In this document: piece after piece, positions 17,799-26,545 of the stretch
Layout: each line of letters begins with the position of its first letter
Numbering within the stretch: position 1 is the stretch's first letter
Position numbers and translations under genes: made by a program
Origin: Pseudomonas sp. 6D_7.1_Bac1
Lineage (GTDB): Bacteria > Pseudomonadota > Gammaproteobacteria > Pseudomonadales > Pseudomonadaceae
Direction of reading: 5' to 3'
Length of the DNA stretch: 64,000 bases
Assembly: GCF_025465945.1 (NCBI RefSeq)
Contig: NZ_JANLNW010000008.1
Span: 45,328 to 109,327 of the forward strand
Notes under the pieces: generated by a model
Databases searched by the model: none
The model's input: the letters and a program-made list of their open reading frames with translations, nothing else
Told to the model about the DNA's origin: nothing

Positions 17799-18236
17799 AT
17801 GAGCATCAATAAATCCTTTACCGAACGTGTTTTACAGGCCATTGGTTTCGAACTGCTGGCTGTCTTGCTGTGTACGCCACTGCTGGCGTGGCTGATGGAC
17901 AAACCCATGGTCGACATGGGTGTCGCGACCATTGCCATTGGCCTGATCGCCCTGGCCTGGAACGTGCTGTTCAACGGCCTGTTCGACCGTCTGCTCAAGC
18001 GTTTTGCACTTGTCCCCAGCGCCTGGACGCGGGTTCTGCACGCCTTGATGTTTGAAGGCGGTCTGGTGGCCGTCAGCGTGCCGCTGATTGCCTGGTGGCT
18101 GAACGTCAGCCTGTTGCAGGCATTGATTCTGGACATCGGCGTGTTGCTGTTTTTCCTGCCCTACACCTACGTCTATCACTGGGCGTATGACGTGATGCGG
18201 GAGCGGTTTGTCATGCGCCAGTCTTGCGAGGGATAA
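17799..18236 (+). CDS. PACE-family multidrug/biocide efflux transporter
   Basis: 145 residues from the ATG at 17799, 7 nt after AGGGAG. There are four membrane segments in two tandem bacterial-transmembrane-pair repeats: residues about 5-60 (ERVLQAIGFELLAVLLCTPLLAWLM, ALAWNVLFNGLFDRL) and 70-140 (RVLHALMFEGGLV, TYVYHWAYDVMRERF). The conserved membrane Glu (FE) appears in both repeats. The family exports chlorhexidine, acriflavine and polyamine-like cations by proton antiport. Control is probably by the divergent LysR gene. Confidence 0.88.
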   Translation: MSINKSFTERVLQAIGFELLAVLLCTPLLAWLMDKPMVDMGVATIAIGLIALAWNVLFNGLFDRLLKRFALVPSAWTRVLHALMFEGGLVAVSVPLIAWWLNVSLLQALILDIGVLLFFLPYTYVYHWAYDVMRERFVMRQSCEG

Positions 18237-18240
18237 CAGC

Positions 18241-18282
18241 AAAGATCGTCCGAACGTGGCCTGAGCCTTCGGACGATCTTTT
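18241..18282. terminator. Bidirectional rho-independent terminator
   Basis: AAAGATCGTCCGAA and TTCGGACGATCTTTT form a perfect 14-bp stem with terminal T-run, between the PACE gene and the convergent SDR gene. Confidence 0.85.
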
Positions 18283-18290
18283 GAGCTTGA

Positions 18291-19049
18291 TTACAAAAAC
18301 ATCCCACCCGAAGCTTCGATACGCTGCCCATTGATCCACTGGCTGCCCGGCGCCAGCAGCAGCGCAATGGCCGCGCCGATATCATCCGCCTGACCAGCGC
18401 GCCCCAGCGCCGTGTTGCTCGCCACCCATTGGTTGATGTCTGCGTTATCACGCACGGTACCGCCGCCAAAGTCGGTTTCGATGGCGCCTGGTGCCAGGGT
18501 GTTCACCGAAATGTTGCGTGCCCCAAGCTCCTTGGCCTGATAGCGGGTCAGCACTTCCATCGCACCTTTCATCGCTGCATAAGCCCCGTAACCCGGCAGG
18601 CTGAAGCGGGTCAGGCCGCTGGAAATATTGATGATCCGGCCACCGTCATTCAGCAGCGGCAGCAGGTTTTGGGTGAGGAAAAACGGCCCCTTCAGATGAA
18701 TGTTCATCAGCAGGTCGAACTGCGCGACGGTGGTGTCGGCGAAGTTCGCATGGACGCCGACCCCGGCGTTGTTGATCAGAAAGTCGAAGTGCTGACGGTC
18801 GAAGTGTTGCTGCAACAGCGTCCCGACCTCAGTGCTGAAAGCGGCGAAGCGTTCGCTCTGGCCGACGTCGAGTTGCAGCATGGCAGCGCGACGGCCAAGG
18901 CTTTCGATTTGCGTGACGAGCGCCTGGGCTTCGTCGCCCCGGCTGTTGTAGGTGCCGATAATGTCGATGCCCTGGGCTGCCAGGTGCAGGGCGGTGCTTT
19001 TGCCGAGGCCGCGGCTGGCGCCGGTGATCAATGCGATTTTGCGGTTCAT
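18291..19049 (-). CDS. SDR-family oxidoreductase
   Basis: 252 residues from the ATG at 19049, which has GGAG upstream; the open frame extends further 5' without a start signal. TGASRGLGKST is the cofactor loop (residues 8-18) and NNAGVG follows near 90. The catalytic Ser is in INISSGLTRF and the YxxxK in YGAYAAMKGAM near residue 155. Classical SDRs of this type reduce ketones or oxidise alcohols with NAD(P)H. It is divergent from a LysR gene that probably controls it. Confidence 0.88.
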   Translation of the reverse strand: MNRKIALITGASRGLGKSTALHLAAQGIDIIGTYNSRGDEAQALVTQIESLGRRAAMLQLDVGQSERFAAFSTEVGTLLQQHFDRQHFDFLINNAGVGVHANFADTTVAQFDLLMNIHLKGPFFLTQNLLPLLNDGGRIINISSGLTRFSLPGYGAYAAMKGAMEVLTRYQAKELGARNISVNTLAPGAIETDFGGGTVRDNADINQWVASNTALGRAGQADDIGAAIALLLAPGSQWINGQRIEASGGMFL

Positions 19050-19170
19050 GGGACATTCTCCAGAGCAGTGAGTGATGATGGGAGAAAGTTTATTTATCCG
19101 CCTTGTGGTGATAAACAGGCTTAAATCGGAATCACTGGTCGGATTAACCGAACAATAAAGAGTCGGCCGC

Positions 19171-20067
19171 ATGAACAAACTGGAACTGTTGCGCACTTTC
19201 GTCCGGGTCAGCGAAATGTCGAGTTTTACCCTCGCGGGCGAAAGCCTCGGCTTGCCCCGTTCCACCGTTTCCGAGCACGTCCAGGCCCTGGAAACCCTGC
19301 TCGGCACACGCCTGCTACAACGCACGACGCGCAAGGTTCAGGCGACCCAGGACGGTCTGGTGTTGTACGAGCGCAGCAAGGACTTGCTGTCGCACATGGA
19401 TGAAATCGAAGGGTTGTTTCGCCAGGACGAGGCCTCGCTGACCGGGCGTATTCGGATCGACATGCCCACCATCCTCGCCCGGCGGGTGGTGATGCCGCGC
19501 CTGCCGGAGTTCATGGCGCTGCACCCCAACCTGGCGCTGGAAATCAGCAGCACCGATCGTCGGGTGGATCTGCTCAGTGAAGGCTTCGATTGCGTCGTAC
19601 GGGTCGGCGCGCAACCGGATCAATCGGTGGTCGCTCGTCACCTGTGCGATTTCTCGATGGTCAACTGTGCAAGCCTGGCGTATTTGCAGCGCTACGGTGT
19701 TCCGCAACGGCCGGAAGACCTGGCGCAGCATCGGCTGGTCCATTACGTCGGCGTACTGGGTTCGCGGTCGGAAGGTTTCTTGTACGAGGAAGAGGGCACG
19801 TTGCATCGAATGCCGATGAGCGGCAGTGTGACGGTCAATAATACCGACGCTTACGAGTCAGCGTGTCTGGGTGGTTTCGGGTTGATCCAGGCGCCGCTGA
19901 TGGGGATGCAGCCGTACCTGCTCAGCGGTGAGCTGGTGGCGGTCTTGCCGCAGCTGAGCGCACCGTCCCTGGAGGTTTCGCTACTCTATGCCCGGCAACG
20001 GCATTTGCCATTGCGGGTTCGAGCGTTCATGGACTGGCTGGGGCAGGTGATCCAGCCCATGGCCTGA
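19171..20067 (+). CDS. LysR-family transcriptional regulator
   Basis: 298 residues. The HTH at residues 3-60 (LELLRTFVRVSEMSSFTLAGESLGLPRSTVSEHVQALE) has the CrgA/AaeR-like subfamily look, followed by TLLGTRLLQRTTRKVQATQDG. It is divergent from the SDR gene across 121 bp and is its likely regulator. The inducer is unknown. Confidence 0.88.
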   Translation: MNKLELLRTFVRVSEMSSFTLAGESLGLPRSTVSEHVQALETLLGTRLLQRTTRKVQATQDGLVLYERSKDLLSHMDEIEGLFRQDEASLTGRIRIDMPTILARRVVMPRLPEFMALHPNLALEISSTDRRVDLLSEGFDCVVRVGAQPDQSVVARHLCDFSMVNCASLAYLQRYGVPQRPEDLAQHRLVHYVGVLGSRSEGFLYEEEGTLHRMPMSGSVTVNNTDAYESACLGGFGLIQAPLMGMQPYLLSGELVAVLPQLSAPSLEVSLLYARQRHLPLRVRAFMDWLGQVIQPMA

Positions 20068-20085
20068 AGAACGGCAAATCCCCCT

Positions 20086-20172
20086 GTGGGAGCGAGCCTG
20101 CTCGCGATGGCGGCAGTACAGTCGACATAGATGTCGGATGTTAGACCTCATCGCGAGCAGGCTCGCTCCCAC
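20086..20172. repeat. REP pair (REPIN)
   Basis: Two inverted copies of the GTGGGAGCGAGC...CTCGCGA element about 44 bp apart, between the LysR gene and the convergent methyltransferase gene. Confidence 0.85.
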
Positions 20173-20184
20173 TTGGGTTATGCG

Positions 20185-20907
20185 TCAGACGTGGAAGTAA
20201 CCCACGCAGGAATCGAACGGCAGGCGCTTGAGTTCGATCTTGTTCAGGTCGAAGACTTCGCGCAGGGCTTTGGTTTCGCCCGGGAAGTTGCGGTAGGCGA
20301 CTTCGTCCAGTACCACGATGGCGCCTTTTGGCATGTACGGCAGGAAGGTTTCCAGCGCGACTTTGGTCGACTCATACAGGTCGGTGTCGAGGATCAGCAT
20401 CGCCACGACCAGGTCCGGACGGGTCTTGACCCACTCCGGTGCGGTCTTGCAGATATCGCCCTTGACCAGCTCGCAACGCGGGATGCGGTTGACCGGACGC
20501 AGCAGGTCGTTGGCGTCGATCATGTCCTGGATCAGCGACTGGTCGGTGTCGGAGAACATGGTCTCGTTGACGTCGGCCGGGTCTTCGTCCTTGTTGATGC
20601 TCTGGAAGCCTTCAAAGGTGTCGAAGCCAACGATCGAACGGTTGATCGCGTAGGGTTCCAGGATCATCGACAAGTGCATGTAGAGCATCAGCGAGTTGCC
20701 CTTGTACACGCCGCACTCGACGATCGCGCCCGGGATTTCGGCGACCTTCTTGAACAACTCCATGCGCGACAACGCAGCGGTGACGCCGATGCGGTTGGCG
20801 AACACAAAAGGGGCATCGGCCACGTACTCGGCGTCGACGCGCTTGAGGACGCCAGCGCGGGTTTCGTTGTATTGGGCCTCGGCAGGCGTAATGCGACGCT
20901 TGGTCAT
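20185..20907 (-). CDS. TylF/MycF-type class I O-methyltransferase
   Basis: 240 residues from the ATG at 20907 (AAGGA 8 nt upstream). Family features: LFKKVAEIPGAIVECGVYKGNSLMLYM with the SAM-binding ECGVxxG loop, VGFDTFEGFQ, and LILDTDLYESTKVALE plus VVLDEVAYRNFPGE, which carry the metal-binding Asp residues of TylF enzymes. Macrocin-type members methylate sugar hydroxyls in antibiotic pathways. Its start overlaps the stop of the upstream oxygenase by one base (TAATG), so the two are co-translated. The substrate is unknown. Confidence 0.85.
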   Translation of the reverse strand: MTKRRITPAEAQYNETRAGVLKRVDAEYVADAPFVFANRIGVTAALSRMELFKKVAEIPGAIVECGVYKGNSLMLYMHLSMILEPYAINRSIVGFDTFEGFQSINKDEDPADVNETMFSDTDQSLIQDMIDANDLLRPVNRIPRCELVKGDICKTAPEWVKTRPDLVVAMLILDTDLYESTKVALETFLPYMPKGAIVVLDEVAYRNFPGETKALREVFDLNKIELKRLPFDSCVGYFHV

Positions 20908-21770
20908 TATTTGATTCCTTGGAAATTCGAGAAGTCGTGGGCGTGGAAATAGTCTTTGAAGCCGGCGCCGACATCCGGGCACGCGCTGTCGACGTTGATT
21001 GCGCCGCGCTTGTGCTTCAGGTCGTCGAGGTGCATCAGGCGGAAATCCACGCTGAAGCGGGTGTTATCGGTGTAGTTGGGAACAGTGCCATGCAGGTGTG
21101 AACCGGAGAAAATCAGCATTTCACCGGTGTTGCCGGCGATGCGGACTTCCGAGGCACCGTTGATCTCTTCCTGAGGAACCGGATGCACCCGACGCTCTTC
21201 GGTGAGGTTGTCCTTGGCGCGATGGCGCTGGGTGTTGATCCACTCAGACAGGCTCCAGTCGGCCGAGGTGTTCTTCACCGGCACGTCGAAGTAGGCCGGG
21301 TTGATCATCATAGTCTGCTCGGGCTTGATGGTGTGCACCGGCATCCAGGTGTTGATCTGGCAGTCGACGCTGCCATACCAGGTGTCGCGGTGCGGCTTGT
21401 AGGCGTAGCTGACACCCGCGTGCAAGTAGTTGTAATTGGGTACGACGCGAACACGCGGCACATCGAAAATGTAGTCCTGCGGGTCAACGCCGATTTCCAG
21501 GGTAAACGCGCGGATCAAGTCCTTGGCGCGTTGGCTGTTGGTGAACTGGCCCTTGAGGCGGGTCACCAGCGCAACAAAATCCTCGACCGGCATCATGCGG
21601 TGCAGGGCGTGGTGATCGGTCTCGCCGTCGAATGCGGCGGTAATGCTCTCTTGGGCAAAGGCGCACAGCTCTTTGGCCGAGGTGAGCTCGGTGTTCAGGA
21701 AAATGTCGCCTGCATAGATGGCTTCTTTGAAGTCAGCTTTCTTCTGAAGCTGATTGATGTACAGATTCAC
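20907..21770 (-). CDS. Putative 2-oxoglutarate/Fe(II)-dependent oxygenase
   Basis: 287 residues from the GTG at 21770, chosen because a strong AGGAGGGG lies 3 nt upstream; an ATG at 21812 has no ribosome binding site. The iron ligands of the double-stranded beta-helix fold are visible: HRD (His127/Asp129), HLHG (His225 or His227), and Arg238 in TRFSVDFR, which would bind 2-oxoglutarate. This arrangement suggests a phytanoyl-dioxygenase-like hydroxylase. It is the first gene of a two-gene unit with the TylF methyltransferase, so a hydroxylate-then-methylate sequence is a reasonable inference. Confidence 0.72.
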   Translation of the reverse strand: MNLYINQLQKKADFKEAIYAGDIFLNTELTSAKELCAFAQESITAAFDGETDHHALHRMMPVEDFVALVTRLKGQFTNSQRAKDLIRAFTLEIGVDPQDYIFDVPRVRVVPNYNYLHAGVSYAYKPHRDTWYGSVDCQINTWMPVHTIKPEQTMMINPAYFDVPVKNTSADWSLSEWINTQRHRAKDNLTEERRVHPVPQEEINGASEVRIAGNTGEMLIFSGSHLHGTVPNYTDNTRFSVDFRLMHLDDLKHKRGAINVDSACPDVGAGFKDYFHAHDFSNFQGIK

Positions 21771-21976
21771 GGTTCCCCTCCTGAGTGCATCGAGTCTTAT
21801 ATGAGTCGGCATGAGGCTAACAAACTGAAGCCCGATTGCGCTGAATCATTCTTGCTGCGTACGTACTCGGAGCGTCAATGGATGCATTCCCACGCAGAGC
21901 ATGGCAACGCTGTTTGACGGTTCTGTGACAGTTTGGTGGCCTATGTAATGGAGCCTCTACCGGTGGTCGGGTCGGT

Positions 21977-22003
21977 TCAAGAAACCCTGAGCCGCGCCGA
22001 TGA
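21977..22003 (+). promoter_or_regulatory. FliA (sigma-28)-type promoter
   Basis: TCAA, exactly 15 bp, then GCCGATGA, against the sigma-28 consensus TAAA-N15-GCCGATAA (10 of 12 positions). It lies 116 bp before the chemoreceptor start, fitting control with the flagellar regulon. Confidence 0.7.
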
Positions 22004-22118
22004 CGCCTAGGCAGGATCAGGCACTTTGGTGCCTGGCCCGCACGTTGTTGACAGGGAGGTCCGGACATCCTGCGTGCCCCTTCGGTGCGTGTCTTATCCC
22101 TGTCATGAGTATCACTCG

Positions 22119-23744
22119 ATGTTTTTGCAAAAATCCCTGAGAGCGCAAATCCTCGCACTGCTGAGCGGCAGCCTGATCGCGATGTTGCTGATCGCCCTGG
22201 CCTGTTTTCACTTTCTCTCCAGCGGGGTGCAGAACTATCGCAACCTGATCGAAGGTCCGCTGCATACCTCGCAACTGATCGATGAAGCCAATCTGCAATT
22301 CAAGGCTCAGGTGCAGGAATGGAAAAACGTCCTGTTGCGCGGCAAGCAACCGGCTGACCTGGACAAATACTGGAAGCAGTTCGAGGATCGTCAGGGAGAC
22401 GTACAGAACATTCTCGGTGAGCTGACCCGCCAACCGGGCATCGAAGCGTCGCTCAAGGCTCGCCTTGAAAGCCTGCGTGATGCGCACCGTGCTCTCGGTG
22501 GCGCTTATCAAAAAGGTCGGGAGGCTTTCCTGGCGACTGGTGCCGACCCTACGGCGGGTGATAGCGCGGTCAAAGGCGTGGACCGCGCCACCAGTGAACA
22601 GATGAGCGAGTTGGTCAACGAATTGCGCAAGCAGGGGCGTGAGCAGTCGACGCTGATCAGTGCCAGCGCCGATCGCACGGTGTTGCTGGGAATCCTGGTG
22701 ATGTTGGCTTCGGGTCTGTTGATTGGCTTGTTCAGCCTGTGGCTGGTCAACCGCAATCTGGTGGAACCCATCCGCAAGTTGATTGAATACGTTGCGCAAT
22801 TGAGCCAGGGCCGTTTCGCTGAGCGGGTGGCGAGCGATCGTCAGGATGAGTTGGGCAAGCTGGCGGTCGCGGCCAACACGTTGCGCGATTTCCTTGCTGA
22901 GACCTTCAGTCGTTTGCAGCGCAGCGCGTCGGATCTGGACAGCGCCAGCGGCGAGTTGAACTCGATTGCGACGTTGATGGCCCATGGCACCAACGAACAG
23001 TTCAACCGCACCGATCAAGTTGCCACGGCGATGAACGAAATGTCCGCCACTGCCCAGGAAGTTGCTCGTCATGCCGCCGACGCGGCGCGGGCCGCCGATG
23101 ATGCCGACCAGTCGGCCCAGCAGGGCGAGAAGGTCATGCAGGGAACGATTCATACCATCACCCGGATGCGCGGTGAAATCGCCAATACCGCCACCGTCAT
23201 CCGCCAACTGGAAACCGACAGCGGGCGTATCGGCAAAGTGCTGGAAGTGATTCGCGGCATCGCCGAGCAAACCAACCTGCTGGCACTCAATGCCGCCATC
23301 GAGGCCGCTCGGGCCGGTGAAGCCGGACGCGGGTTTGCCGTGGTGGCCGACGAAGTACGCAGCCTGGCCCAGCGCACGGCGGCGTCGATCATCGAAATCA
23401 ACCAGATCATCCAGAGCGTGCAGACCGGTGCGATAGACGCGGCGCAAGCCATCGAAAGCGGTCAGTCGCGCAGCGATGAGAGTGTCGAACAGGTCACTCA
23501 GGCCGGGGCCATGCTTGAGCGCATCACCGCGTCGGTGGAAGCGATTCGCGACATGAACCGTCAGATCGCCACGGCGGCCGAAGAACAGACTTCGGTAGCC
23601 GAAGACATTTCGCGCAACCTGACCGAGATCACCAGCATCGCCAGTACCAATCTGGACAACGTGCAGCGCACTGAAGCGGCGAGCAATAACCTGCACGGCT
23701 TGTCGGGGCAGTTGAGCGCGGTGACGGCGAGCCTGAGCGCCTAG
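22119..23744 (+). CDS. Methyl-accepting chemotaxis protein
   Basis: 541 residues from the ATG at 22119; the ribosome binding site is weak. TM1 is at about 11-31, then a periplasmic four-helix-bundle-like sensor (about 32-185), TM2 at about 188-208, and HAMP at 209-262 ([23 protein letters not shown]). The cytoplasmic coiled-coil follows, with hairpin tip [20 protein letters not shown] and [18 protein letters not shown]. It signals to CheA/CheW at the cell pole. The ligand is unknown. A FliA-type promoter precedes it, as for many flagellar-regulon receptors. Confidence 0.92.
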   Translation: MFLQKSLRAQILALLSGSLIAMLLIALACFHFLSSGVQNYRNLIEGPLHTSQLIDEANLQFKAQVQEWKNVLLRGKQPADLDKYWKQFEDRQGDVQNILGELTRQPGIEASLKARLESLRDAHRALGGAYQKGREAFLATGADPTAGDSAVKGVDRATSEQMSELVNELRKQGREQSTLISASADRTVLLGILVMLASGLLIGLFSLWLVNRNLVEPIRKLIEYVAQLSQGRFAERVASDRQDELGKLAVAANTLRDFLAETFSRLQRSASDLDSASGELNSIATLMAHGTNEQFNRTDQVATAMNEMSATAQEVARHAADAARAADDADQSAQQGEKVMQGTIHTITRMRGEIANTATVIRQLETDSGRIGKVLEVIRGIAEQTNLLALNAAIEAARAGEAGRGFAVVADEVRSLAQRTAASIIEINQIIQSVQTGAIDAAQAIESGQSRSDESVEQVTQAGAMLERITASVEAIRDMNRQIATAAEEQTSVAEDISRNLTEITSIASTNLDNVQRTEAASNNLHGLSGQLSAVTASLSA

Positions 23745-23793
23745 GCAACAAACTGTGTATCGGCACGCTGACCGTGTCGGTACACAATCCCTC

Positions 23794-23820
23794 TCAAGAG
23801 TGGGCGTTGCGCGTCGATGA
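23794..23820 (+). promoter_or_regulatory. FliA (sigma-28)-type promoter
   Basis: TCAA, exactly 15 bp, then GTCGATGA, close to TAAA-N15-GCCGATAA. It lies 36 bp before the FlxA-like gene and has the same TCAA variant as the promoter at 21977. Confidence 0.65.
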
Positions 23821-23856
23821 TGGGTTTATCCCTGAACCGCATTGAAGGAAACGCCC

Positions 23857-24288
23857 ATGGTCAGCATCACTTCGGTCTCGATCAATCAGACTCTGTCCAC
23901 TCCCGCCAGCAATACAGCCATCAGCGACACCACTCAAAGCACAACCGCGACGGGCAGTTCGACCGCCGACAGTGGCAAAGTCGCCGCCGGTGGTGCACCC
24001 GCGTCGGGCACCAGCAGTTCGAGCAGCAGCGGTGAATCGGATGCGGTAAAAGAGCTGCGCAAGCAGATTGCCGAGCTGCAAAAGCAATTGCAGGAACAAC
24101 AGCAACAACTGCAAGCGGCTCAGGCCAGTCAGGAAAGTGCGGATGCCAAAGTGGCGAAAGTCGCGACCGCCCAGTCGCAGATCGCATCCACCTCGAGTTC
24201 GTTACAGACCGCTAGCGCGGCGTTGTTGCAAGCGTTGCAGCAATCGGGCAGCAGTACGTCGGGGTCGTTGGTCAGTACGACGGCTTGA
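23857..24288 (+). CDS. FlxA-like family coiled-coil protein
   Basis: 143 residues from the ATG at 23857 (GAAGGA upstream). The N-terminus MVSITSVSINQT is Ser/Thr-rich and disordered, without a cleavable signal. A strongly predicted coiled coil follows at about 60-100 (AVKELRKQIAELQKQLQEQQ), then a Ser/Ala-rich helix. FlxA of E. coli is FliA-dependent; here a FliA-type promoter is visible and an MCP precedes it. The function of FlxA proteins is unknown. Confidence 0.75.
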   Translation: MVSITSVSINQTLSTPASNTAISDTTQSTTATGSSTADSGKVAAGGAPASGTSSSSSSGESDAVKELRKQIAELQKQLQEQQQQLQAAQASQESADAKVAKVATAQSQIASTSSSLQTASAALLQALQQSGSSTSGSLVSTTA

Positions 24289-24304
24289 TGGGACACAGTT
24301 AACA

Positions 24305-24342
24305 AAAAAAGCCGCGCAACCCGAAGGTCACGCGGCTTTTTT
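24305..24342. terminator. Bidirectional rho-independent terminator
   Basis: AAAAAAGCCGCG and CGCGGCTTTTTT form a perfect stem with A- and T-runs, shared by the FlxA-like gene and the convergent PepSY gene. Confidence 0.9.
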
Positions 24343-24352
24343 GGATGTCGAC

Positions 24353-24673
24353 TTACTTGTCTTGCTTTTTGCTCAGTACCTGGCCGGTTTTGGCGTCCAG
24401 TTTCACGTTCCACTTAACATTTTTTGCATCACGGATTTCGACTTTGTACACATAAGTACCGGTCTTGGTCTTGTGCTCCAGTTCGGTGTCGGTGATGTTC
24501 GCAGCGGTGTTGCCTGGGTGCTCGGCGAGCGCGGCCTGATTGAGTTTCTCCATGTCCATGATGGTGCCGTCCTTGAGCAGGCCCGGGATCAGGTCCGGAC
24601 GTACATCGGCCATGGCGAAGCCGGCAGTCAGGGTCAGGGCAGCGGCAGTGAAAAGGGCAGTCAGTTTTTTCAT
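24353..24673 (-). CDS. Periplasmic PepSY-domain protein
   Basis: 106 residues from the ATG at 24673 (AAGGA upstream). The signal peptide MKKLTALFTAAALTLTAGFAMA ends at an AxA site. The mature part is a single PepSY-like fold with KTGTYVYKVEIRDAKNVKWNVKLDAKTGQVL, the usual strand-turn-strand signature. Such small secreted proteins are thought to inhibit peptidases or assist two-component sensors; no sensor genes are adjacent here. Confidence 0.85.
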   Translation of the reverse strand: MKKLTALFTAAALTLTAGFAMADVRPDLIPGLLKDGTIMDMEKLNQAALAEHPGNTAANITDTELEHKTKTGTYVYKVEIRDAKNVKWNVKLDAKTGQVLSKKQDK

Positions 24674-24754
24674 CGGTTCATTCCTTGGGTTTAGCTGTTT
24701 AAGTGGCATCAGGCTAACCAGCGCAACTTAACTCATCCTTAAATTTGCTTGAGC

Positions 24755-24789
24755 CGTTGGCTTCGTTTCAACGCGAAAAGAAGCCAACG
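24755..24789. terminator. Hairpin after glpQ
   Basis: CGTTGGCTTC and GAAGCCAACG form a perfect 10-bp stem just past the 3' end of the minus-strand glpQ gene. No T-run follows in that direction, so the terminator role is plausible only. Confidence 0.45.
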
Positions 24790-24837
24790 TTTGTAGGAGT
24801 AATCTTGCAGGACGACTGAACCTTAGCAGCAGCCGAC

Positions 24838-25965
24838 TCAGTAACCATTGACCTTGAGCAAGTCTGCAACACTGGCTGAGGCCGGGCGCTTGTAGTACTT
24901 GAGCAGTTCGCTGGCGCGGTTGGTGAAGATGCCATCGACACCGGCGTCCATCACCTTCTTGTAGTCCTCGGCATCGTCGATGGTGTAGACGTGCACCAAC
25001 ATGCCTTTGTCGTGGGTGTACTGGTTCATCCACGGTTGCACCAGATCGGAATAGCTTTGATCACCGCCGTTGGTCAGCGCTGCCGAAGGGCCAGTGCCGA
25101 TGGCGCCCTGAGCCTTGGCGTAGTCGACCCATTGCTCGAATTCGGTGTTGTCCTTGGGTTCCTGCCTGGCGTAGTAAGTGGCTTTATCCTTGTCGCCGGA
25201 TTCGGCGAAGGTCATCTTCGACTTTGGCTCGATACTGCCTTCGCCCACCCACAGCAGCAGAATTTTTGGCACTTGCGGCATTTCTTTTTGCAGCAGTTCG
25301 AGGCTGCTCTTCTCGAAGGTTTGCAGGATCACTTTGCCTTTGCCCTGACCGACTGCCAGTTCACTTTTGGCCAGCTTGGAACCTGCCGGGCTCAGCCAGC
25401 CGCGGTCCTGAAGCTTGTCCTTCAGATCGCGTTCAATGCCGGGAAACTGTTTTGGCTCCTTGGTTTCGATGTAAAGGCCAGGCTTGTGCAGCGGGTTGCC
25501 CTGGGCGATATCGATGATTTCGTCCAGGGTCAGGATTTTCAGACCGACGTAAGCAGGGCGAGCGCGATCCGGGTGGGCGGCGTTGAACCAACTGCCGGCG
25601 TCGAGGGTTTTAAGTTCGGCAATGGTGAACGCATTGGCCGGGCTGTCCTTGCGCTCAGGAAATTTGGTTGCCACGTCGGTGGTGCGTTGCAGGTTGTTGT
25701 CATGCAAGGCGAACAGCACGCCGTCCTTGCTGCGTTGCAGGTCCATTTCCAGGTAGTCGGCGCCCAGGTCACGCGCCAGTTTGTAGGAAGGGGCGGTGGA
25801 TTCCGGTGCATCGAAAGAGGCGCCACGGTGGGCGATTACCGCTGGGTGCGGGATCCCGGTGGCGCTGGCCAGAGCCGACGGGCTCTGTTGGCTGGAAGCC
25901 TGTGCCTGGCCAAGTCCGAGCAGCAGGCTCAGCAACAGGGCACTTTTGGTGTAGGTAACAGGCAT
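24838..25965 (-). CDS. glpQ: Periplasmic glycerophosphodiester phosphodiesterase
   Basis: 375 residues from the ATG at 25965 (AAAGGA upstream). A signal peptide MPVTYTKSALLLSLLLGLGQAQA is followed by the GDPD TIM barrel: the HRG motif AHRGASFDAPEST, the metal-binding Glu/Asp in YLEMDLQRSKDGVLFALHDNNLQRTT, and ETKEP, all conserved in GlpQ. It hydrolyses glycerophosphodiesters to glycerol-3-phosphate and alcohol in the periplasm. Length and secretion fit GlpQ rather than the cytoplasmic UgpQ. Confidence 0.92.
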   Translation of the reverse strand: MPVTYTKSALLLSLLLGLGQAQASSQQSPSALASATGIPHPAVIAHRGASFDAPESTAPSYKLARDLGADYLEMDLQRSKDGVLFALHDNNLQRTTDVATKFPERKDSPANAFTIAELKTLDAGSWFNAAHPDRARPAYVGLKILTLDEIIDIAQGNPLHKPGLYIETKEPKQFPGIERDLKDKLQDRGWLSPAGSKLAKSELAVGQGKGKVILQTFEKSSLELLQKEMPQVPKILLLWVGEGSIEPKSKMTFAESGDKDKATYYARQEPKDNTEFEQWVDYAKAQGAIGTGPSAALTNGGDQSYSDLVQPWMNQYTHDKGMLVHVYTIDDAEDYKKVMDAGVDGIFTNRASELLKYYKRPASASVADLLKVNGY

Positions 25966-26215
25966 AGTCGAGGTCCTTTCGTAAGAAGCGATATCAAAGA
26001 CGTACCTTTTAACAATTGAACGCCGGATGTGCCATCGCCAAACCGACATAAACGTGTTCGAGGGCTATTTTTACCGCGCTTTTGTGCAGCCCTTTGCAGT
26101 ACGATCCACCTCGGCAGTTTCCCCGCCAGAGGGAAATCCCTGAATATTTTTTCTTCCTGCCCTGCGTGTAAACCATCGTTCAGCCGTCCTTCGGGACGCA
26201 TCCGTGAGGTTTACC

Positions 26216-26545
26216 ATGCGCATCACGTCCGAGCTTATCTGCCAGGCCGCCGACCAACTCAAAGGCTTCGTCGGTTTCAATCGCAAGACCGCTCACTACA
26301 TCGTCCGCTTCAGCGAAGACTCGTTCGGCATGGATGTCGCCGATGACGCAATCATCCCCGCCTGCGAGTTCGTCTGGGCGCCTGAGGACGATCAAACCAT
26401 GACCCTCAAGCGCGAGCTGATCCGGTTGCTGCTGGAGCAGAACATCGACGACCGGATCAACATCACCGAGCCGCTGCGGGTCTACATGCGCCGTGAGGAT
26501 TTGCCGGAGATAACCGCCCTGCGCAGCCTGGTTCAGACCGACTGA
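26216..26545 (+). CDS. Conserved Pseudomonas protein, probably DUF2025
   Basis: 109 residues from the ATG at 26216 (GAGG upstream); a GTG at 26204 is also in frame. It reads MRITSELICQAADQLKGFVG and is a small, acidic alpha/beta protein without signal or membrane segments. I recall this opening from the PA1123-type DUF2025 family, which has been structurally determined but has no known function. It overlaps the 3' end of the convergent monooxygenase gene by 13 bp. Confidence 0.75.
   Translation: MRITSELICQAADQLKGFVGFNRKTAHYIVRFSEDSFGMDVADDAIIPACEFVWAPEDDQTMTLKRELIRLLLEQNIDDRINITEPLRVYMRREDLPEITALRSLVQTD

Noticed and set aside
22017..23696. A 559-codon open frame opposite the chemoreceptor
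   Set aside because: It is antisense to a fully recognisable MCP gene, has no domain and arises from the GC-rich third codon positions.
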